DNA from: Pavlovales sp. CCMP2436
Lineage: Eukaryota; Haptophyta; Pavlovophyceae; Pavlovales
Direction of reading: 5' to 3'
Assembly: GCA_026770615.1 (NCBI GenBank)
Contig: MU631409.1
Span: 5,922 to 16,937 of the forward strand
Length of the DNA: 11,016 nucleotides
This document shows, in pieces, positions 7,539-11,016 of this stretch; the first letter of the stretch is position 1, and each line of letters opens with the position of its first letter. A program made the translations under genes and the position numbers. The notes below the pieces were generated by a model. The model saw only the letters and a list, made by a program, of their open reading frames with translations, did no database searches and was not told the DNA's origin.

Positions 7539-9570
7539 CCGTCGTCTGTACGCGCGTGTGTGTGTGGGGAGGGGGTGGGGGTGGGGTTGTTCGTAAAGGG
7601 GAGGGGAGGGGGTATTCTACCTCAAGCCATTTCTTGTTCGCAGCCCCTCCAAATTTCAATAATAATAATAAGTACCTCACATTTTATCATGATTAATTCA
7701 TACATTCTACTGTTAACTTAATTTAATGAATTACCTCGAGCCATTTCTTGCTCGCAGCCCCTCCCAGTCTTGCGCGGCGGCGCGCGCGGAAGGCTGCAGA
7801 GCCCCGCGCATACTCCCTCAGCCGAGCGGCCAGACGGTACCTAACACGATGACGATGATAATGATGATGATGATGATGATAATTTTAAAGGGACACGATG
7901 ACGATGATAATGATGATGATGATGATGATAATTTTAAAGGGGGGGGGGTACTAATATGATTATGATTACGATGATTATAAAGGGGGGGCACCTAACACGA
8001 TGATGATGATGATGATGATGGTTATTATAATCATAATAAATCAGTATTACGGAGAGAAGAGTCCAGCTGCAGAGCCCCGCGCACACTCCCTTAAACAGCA
8101 GGCAAGCCGCTACTGTACTTTTTTCTTGTTTCTTTTTATTTTTACGATGGGGTGGGAGGAGGAAAGGGGGCATATTCAGCCGTGAAGCTGTTCATTCAAA
8201 TAGCTAGTATTATAACAAATATCAGTAAGCCGAGAGACGTGAAATGACTTTAAAATAAGTAGACGAAAAAAGAAAAGAAGAAACAAAGTGATTGCGTGTG
8301 GCGCTAAAAGAACCGCGATGAGAAAAGAGGGAAAAGAAAGCTATAACAAATCGCACCGAGTTCGTTCACACACTGGATTCACCTGACTGTCACTGCTGCC
8401 CGACTTCCTATTAAGTAAGTCGCAGTTTACAAAAATGAAAAATAAAGTTTTTAAAAAGCGCGTACTCGCCAAGCTCTCGCACGAAAATCAGGCGGCGCTC
8501 CTTATAGTCCTCGAGAAGCACCGACATCTGTTGAGGAGGGACAGGGACAGGGACAGGGCGTGTGAGAGTTAGAGGGAGAGAGAGAGTGAGAGTGAGAGTG
8601 AGAGGGAGAGGGAGAGGGGTAGAGCGAGTGAGAGGGACAGTGACAGATAGGGACAGGGACAGGACGAGGGAGGGACAGGGACAGGGACAGTGACAGGAAG
8701 AGTGAGAGGGAGAGGGAGAGTAAGAGGGAGAGGGAGAGGGAGAGGAAGAGGGACGAGTGATAGGAAAAGTGAGAGTGACAGGGAGAGGGAGGTTCTTTTT
8801 CAGCCGCTCTGCCTTTTGAACTATTATCATAAAAAAAAACTTTTTCGAAGCACTAGTAGTTGTCGAGTGATTGGGAAAGCAGGCAGGAAATAAGCAGGCG
8901 GTGGGCTGTCCTGTTGAAGCCGAACTTTACCGGTACCGGAATATGCCCATTTGAGCTCCGGACTCGCAGCCGAGCCCAAAAAGAATAGTGATAAAATTAG
9001 AATGACGTGCGCTGTGTGTGCAGCTCGCCGAACCAGCCCCTTTTCACGGGGGCGGCTGCTATCTCTTTCCCCCGTCCACGATTCCCAACAAGGGGTCTCT
9101 AGCCGGCCGGACAGGGCGACAAAATAATCCTCCTCTTAACTGAATAATCTTCCGGGTCTCTATCGGACAGGGCGATGGCGCAGGCACTGTTCTCTCTTGT
9201 AGTATATATATATATATGCTCTACATCTATCTATCTCTCCATCTATCTATAGATCTATAGATCTATCTATCTATCTATATCTATATATATCTATACATAG
9301 ATATGGCCGGACAGGGCGACGAAATAATCCTCCTCTTAACTGAATAATCTTCCGGGTCTCTATCGGACAGGACGGTGGCGCAGGCACTGTTCTCTCTTGT
9401 AGTATATATATATATATACTCTAGATCTATCTATCTCATTATCTATGTATGATCTATAGATCTATCTATCTATCTATATCTATATATATCTATACATAGA
9501 TATATATATCTATCCTATATCTATATATACATATACATATATATCTCTATATCTCTATATAAATAAATAA

Positions 9571-9634
<64 letters not shown>

Positions 9635-9778
9635 CAAATATATATATATATATCAGCGGCTCAGCAGTTTGCAATCAGTAGTAATGATGTGATCGGGCGA
9701 GCAGGAGGAGGTGGTGGGGCAGGGGGCAGGAGGCACACCTTAAAAAGTAAGTAGCACTATAGTACTAATATATAGGCC

Positions 9779-9828
<50 letters not shown>

Positions 9829-10649
9829 GTATATATACATATATGTATATCCGTGTCAACGTTTTCGAGGCGCCCGAATTTTCGAAAAGTCAGTAAAGTC
9901 CTCAACAGTTTTTCTTTTTCATTTTTCTTTTTCACACAGTATAGCTGTCATGTGGTTGGGCGGGCAGGGGGGCAGCAGACACACCTTGACGTCCGTGTCA
10001 ACCTTTTCGAGCCGCTCGGCTTTCTCGAACCGCTCCCAGAAGAGTACCGCCACTCGCAACCAATCGTCCAACCTTTGTATTATTATTGATTATTAATATT
10101 TAATGATTTATTACAGAATACGTTGTTTGTTAGTTGGCCATTTGCAGCCGATTGTCAAACCTTTTTATTATTTATTAACAAATAATTAATGACATTTAAA
10201 TTTCGTCAATATATTAAGATGGCCTTTTTAACAAATTGGCCAACCTTTTATGATGATTATATATATATGAAATAAAATAAAAAAAGTTGAACGTACCCCG
10301 CCCGGTGCCAGCGCCACCAGCGCCGCAGCCGTTTGACAGACCAGCTGAACAAACATCCCATAGAATGCTATATTCAAGAAACTCTGTTATATAAAAAGAA
10401 CTAAAAAGAGAGAGAAAAATTTGGACGTACCCAGCCCGGTGCCAGCGCCACCACCTTTACAGCCGTTTCACGGACCAGCAGAACAAAGATTTCATAGAAT
10501 TTTATATTTAATATACTCTGTTTTATAAACAGAAAAAAAAGAAATGAACGTACCCTGACCGGTGCCAACGCCACCACCTTTGCAGCCGTTTTACGGACCA
10601 GCAGAGCGTCGTAATGGCCCGGCGTGTAGCCTTGATCTCCGACAGTTGT
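4771..10649 (-). CDS. Multi-exon gene for an unrecognised IQ-motif protein, 5' end outside the window
   Basis: Ten exons on the - strand join with matching phase: 10649-10554, 10072-9985, 8527-8466, 7840-7735, 7466-7406, 7166-6835, 6236-6150, 6062-6015, 5389-5190 and 4912-4771 (TAG). All nine introns (87-1457 bases) are GT-AG. They give 406 residues. Residues 1-61 are Trp-rich and helical (KRLQRWWRWHRSG, VAVLFWERFEKAERLEKVD). Residues 62-117 are charged helix (LLEDYKERRLIFVRELGEYR) followed by an Arg-rich run. Residues 139-248 are disordered, rich in Ser, Pro, Asn and Gly. Residues 299-312, VQRAIRGHQLRRVL, fit the IQ calmodulin-binding pattern exactly. The C-terminus ends DTDE after a KKKSLKEV segment. 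No signal peptide or membrane span is visible. I do not recognise the family; a calmodulin-regulated cytoskeletal or scaffold protein is only a guess. Phase agreement across all ten exons is the main support. An exon hidden in the 1457-base intron cannot be excluded. Confidence 0.7.
5190..5389 (-). other. Exon 9 of the IQ-motif gene: carries the IQ motif
   Basis: Acceptor CCGTTAG|CGG, donor CACTAG|GTCGG. The pattern V-Q-xxx-R-G-xxx-R-xx-L is complete and is followed by FSHGDIPLLPIAPKW and a second basic stretch (SRSRARLRNWK). On the + strand the acceptor side is an unusually long G-run (5394-5445), i.e. a C-rich pyrimidine tract in the transcript. Confidence 0.75.
5563..5592 (-). repeat. Echo of exon 8 end plus donor (copy 2)
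   Basis: Reads TACGGGGACGCTGAGATGGA then G|GTAC on the - strand, matching the true exon 8 end at 6011-6036 (TACGGAGATGCCGAGATGGA then G|GTAC) with three substitutions. It lies inside the intron downstream of the true exon. Confidence 0.8.
5690..5860. repeat. Trinucleotide repeat block (TTA, CTT, GTT)
   Basis: Successive runs of TTA, then CTT/GTC/GTT-type triplets within the intron of the IQ-motif gene. Open frames across it give Asn/Lys runs and are not genes. Confidence 0.85.
5884..5912 (-). repeat. Echo of exon 8 end plus donor (copy 1)
   Basis: Reads GTCTACGGGGATGCTGAGAT then TGAG|GTTC on the - strand. An AG precedes it (AATAAG|AG), but use as an exon would add 25 bases and shift the frame to an early stop, so it is not called coding. 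Confidence 0.8.
6479..6631. mobile_element. MITE-like nested palindrome within intron 6
   Basis: Terminal inverted repeats of 22 bases, CTGCTGGAGCCAGGTCTCGG+TT at 6479-6500 and its complement at 6610-6631, differ at two positions. Inside are two further hairpins: 6517-6546 (arms ACTGTAA and TTACAGT around GGTTAAGAACC) and 6577-6606 (a 30-base near-palindrome centred on GCCGGC). No ORF. No clear target duplication. Could be a short non-autonomous transposon or a structured intron RNA. Confidence 0.5.
6660..6822. repeat. GT-repeat followed by G/A-rich run
   Basis: 6660-6735 is a (GT)n-type repeat with GC and GA variants; 6738-6822 is nearly pure G and A. In the - strand transcript this is a long C/T and CA tract in the intron after exon 6. 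Confidence 0.85.
6835..7166 (-). other. Exon 6 of the IQ-motif gene: disordered linker
   Basis: Acceptor CCCACAG|TG, donor CCCGAG|GTAATT. It is the largest exon (110 codons plus a split Val). Begins FGDELEPGQGL, then a Ser/Pro/Asn-rich stretch with RPSRSNTIPNLSS, a basic PGSPGKRGRAQG and an acidic GEGEEALL. Basic-Ser/Pro sites of the RxxS type suggest phosphorylation, by inference only. Confidence 0.7.
7183..7310. repeat. Triplet repeats (GGA, GTA, GCA) in intron 5
   Basis: Alternating runs of AGG, GTA and GCA triplets immediately upstream of the exon 6 acceptor on the - strand, giving a TCC/TAC/TGC tract in the transcript. Confidence 0.85.
7478..7538. repeat. GAT/AAT triplet repeat
   Basis: Runs of GATGAT then AATAAT just upstream (- strand) of the exon 5 acceptor. 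Confidence 0.85.
7566..7586 (+). other. Potential G-quadruplex
   Basis: Four G-runs of four to five separated by single bases (GGGG A GGGGG T GGGGG T GGGG), with more G-runs to 7611. They lie on the non-template strand complement, so the transcript is C-rich here. Confidence 0.6.
7618..7650 (-). repeat. Echo of exon 4 end plus donor
   Basis: 33 bases match the true exon 4 end and donor at 7732-7764 with two substitutions (core AAGAAATGGCTTGAG|GTA against AAGAAATGGCTCGAG|GTA). Spacing is 114 bases. Confidence 0.85.
7844..7941. repeat. Perfect 49-base tandem duplication beside the exon 4 acceptor
   Basis: Unit ACACGATGACGATGATAATG through AATTTTAAAGGG occurs at 7844-7892 and 7893-7941. A looser version with the acceptor bases CCTAACACGATGATG follows at 7991-8020. 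Confidence 0.9.
8066..8091 (-). repeat. Echo of the middle of exon 4, upstream of the exon
   Basis: 26 bases match exon 4 at 7793-7818 with one substitution (AGGGAGTGTGCGCGGGGCTC against AGGGAGTATGCGCGGGGCTC). Offset 273 bases. In the exon frame it would reach a stop shortly after. Confidence 0.8.
8533..8792. repeat. 260-base polypurine/polypyrimidine minisatellite
   Basis: The + strand is almost all A and G: GGGACA units then GAGAGT and GGGAGA units, with GGGACA returning around 8645-8695. On the - strand it is a long pyrimidine tract ending at the exon 3 acceptor (CAACAG at 8528). An open frame through it is a shadow. Confidence 0.85.
9105..9503. repeat. Tandem duplication of a 200-base unit in intron 2
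   Basis: Unit 1 at 9105-9304, unit 2 from 9305 to about 9503, nearly identical. Each has a unique half (GGCCGGACAGGGCGAC to TTCTCTCTTGTAG) and a half of TA and CTAT microsatellite. The core CGGACAGG occurs twice within each unit, preceded by GTCTCTA in three of the four cases. Confidence 0.9.
9504..9855. repeat. TA-dinucleotide repeats around a short unique island
   Basis: (TA)n-rich at 9504-9652 and 9775-9850. The island between holds an inverted copy of TGCTGAGCCGCT (9653-9664) and a copy of the exon 2 donor region (9718-9745). Confidence 0.8.
9718..9745 (-). repeat. Echo of the exon 2 donor and start of intron 2
   Basis: On the - strand AAG|GTGTGCCTCCTGCCCCCT matches the true AAG|GTGTGTCTGCTGCCCCCC at 9966-9987. 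Confidence 0.7.
9850..9889 (-). repeat. Echo of the exon 2 coding end
   Basis: On the - strand TCGAAAACGTTGACACGGAT matches the true exon 2 end TCGAAAAGGTTGACACGGAC at 9991-10010, with weaker similarity extending to about 10030. The echo breaks off into an AT repeat at the point where GTCAAG|GT should follow. Confidence 0.75.
10144..10178 (-). repeat. Echo of the exon 2 acceptor and exon start (copy 1)
   Basis: AAAAAG|GTTTGACAATCGGCTGC on the - strand resembles the true ACAAAG|GTTGGACGATTGGTTGC at 10055-10078, with A/T-rich bases on the intron side in both. Confidence 0.65.
10231..10257 (-). repeat. Echo of the exon 2 acceptor (copy 2)
   Basis: TCATAAAAG|GTTGGCCAATTTG on the - strand, sharing AAAG|GTTGG with the true acceptor. 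More diverged than copy 1. Confidence 0.5.
10291..10545 (-). repeat. Two tandem echoes of exon 1 end plus donor
   Basis: Copies at 10291-10350 and 10425-10485 match the true exon end and donor at 10547-10612 (core GGTGGCGCTGGCACCGGGC, donor G|GTACGT). The A/T-rich intron bases between are also repeated (CATAGAAT, ACTCTGTT, TATAAA), giving a unit of about 125-130 bases. In the coding frame the 10425-10485 copy has a TAA; the 10291 copy is open. Confidence 0.85.
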
Positions 10650-10710
10650 CTGATTAATTCATCATTAGTTCATCATTAATGTAGCCGTGCATTTATAAAG
10701 GCTCATGTTA

Positions 10711-10743
10711 GCGTGTTGCCTTGATCTCCGACAATTCTCTGAT
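10711..10743 (-). repeat. Echo of exon 1 acceptor and start
   Basis: On the - strand ATCAG|AGAATTGTCGGAGATC then AAGGC matches the true ATCAG|ACAACTGTCGGAGATC then AAGGC at 10630-10654. It lies upstream of the true exon. Confidence 0.8.
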
Positions 10744-10933
10744 GATTTGATGATTCAGTATTCAAATGGTTCACATGTTAGGGGTTCAGAATTAAAATCA
10801 GGGAATTGCGCGTGTGCGCCTGGGCGATTTGCATGGGACGTCACGAAACCTGAGTCCGCCACCCACCGTCTGCTGTCCCATATTTCTATAAGTTAGTCGT
10901 AGTTTTTAAAACGCACGTGTGCCACGCCTTGAG
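10744..10933. other. Stretch without a supported gene
   Basis: Probably intron upstream of the first visible exon of the IQ-motif gene. On the - strand a frame from an ATG near 10891 is open for about 27 codons and has a donor-like CTCAG|GTTTCG, but no second line of support. Confidence 0.4.
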
Positions 10934-11016
10934 GAACATCTAAAACTATTATTCCGCCTACGAACATCTAAAACTATTATTCCGCCTACGAACATCTAAA
11001 ACTATTATTCCGCCTA
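10934..11016. repeat. 28-base minisatellite, three copies, runs off the window
   Basis: GAACATCTAAAACTATTATT then CCGCCTAC repeats at 10934, 10962 and 10990 without change or spacer. The array continues past the window end. Confidence 0.95.

Noticed and set aside
10554..10649. Reading exon 1 in the frame giving GHYDALLVRKTAAKVV, which looks like an OTU-type His motif
   Set aside because: That frame cannot join the next exon without a stop before the donor. The neighbouring frame (Trp-rich) joins in phase with all downstream exons.
10934..11016. CRISPR array
   Set aside because: The units are directly adjacent with no spacers, and the window is eukaryotic.

Overview
This window looks like nuclear DNA of a eukaryote, most likely a unicellular alga or related protist. 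The genes are broken by GT-AG introns. Exons have G/C-rich third positions, while introns and spacers are A/T-rich or filled with simple repeats. I see no prokaryotic ribosome-binding sites, operons, rRNA or tRNA. I cannot fix the lineage: the RNA-binding protein resembles the plant UBA2 type and the transporter is a generic eukaryotic NRAMP.

Layout from left to right: (1) on the + strand, the 3' end of an NRAMP-family metal transporter gene (exons 61-268 and 1199-1663), whose 930-base intron is built of repeated pieces; (2) a convergent spacer (1664-2200); (3) on the - strand, a two-exon RRM protein gene (3141 to 2201) with a Gly/Met-rich tail; (4) an unassigned spacer (3220-3860) with a hairpin and a dispersed repeat; (5) on the - strand, the 3' part of an unrecognised gene (exon 4379-3864, possibly also 4634-4539); (6) on the - strand, a multi-exon gene running from 10649 to 4771. 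I reconstructed it as ten exons whose reading phases all agree, giving 406 residues of an unrecognised basic, Trp-rich protein with a clear IQ (calmodulin-binding) motif; its 5' end lies to the right of the window. The window ends in a 28-base minisatellite.

The most unusual signal is in the introns. In at least five of the nine reconstructed introns of the large gene, in the intron to the right of its first visible exon, and in the NRAMP intron, the exon edge together with its splice site is present again as one or two diverged copies inside the intron ('exon-edge echoes'). Some echoes carry an in-frame stop or a length that would shift the frame, so they look like decoys or relics of intron growth, not extra exons. 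Short identical sequences across several intron ends, a 13-base duplication around an insertion at the NRAMP acceptor, and a MITE-like nested palindrome in another intron suggest that duplication and insertion at splice sites are active in this genome.

The genes show no obvious shared pathway. All exon structures come from reading splice sites and phase by eye and have not been checked against transcripts.
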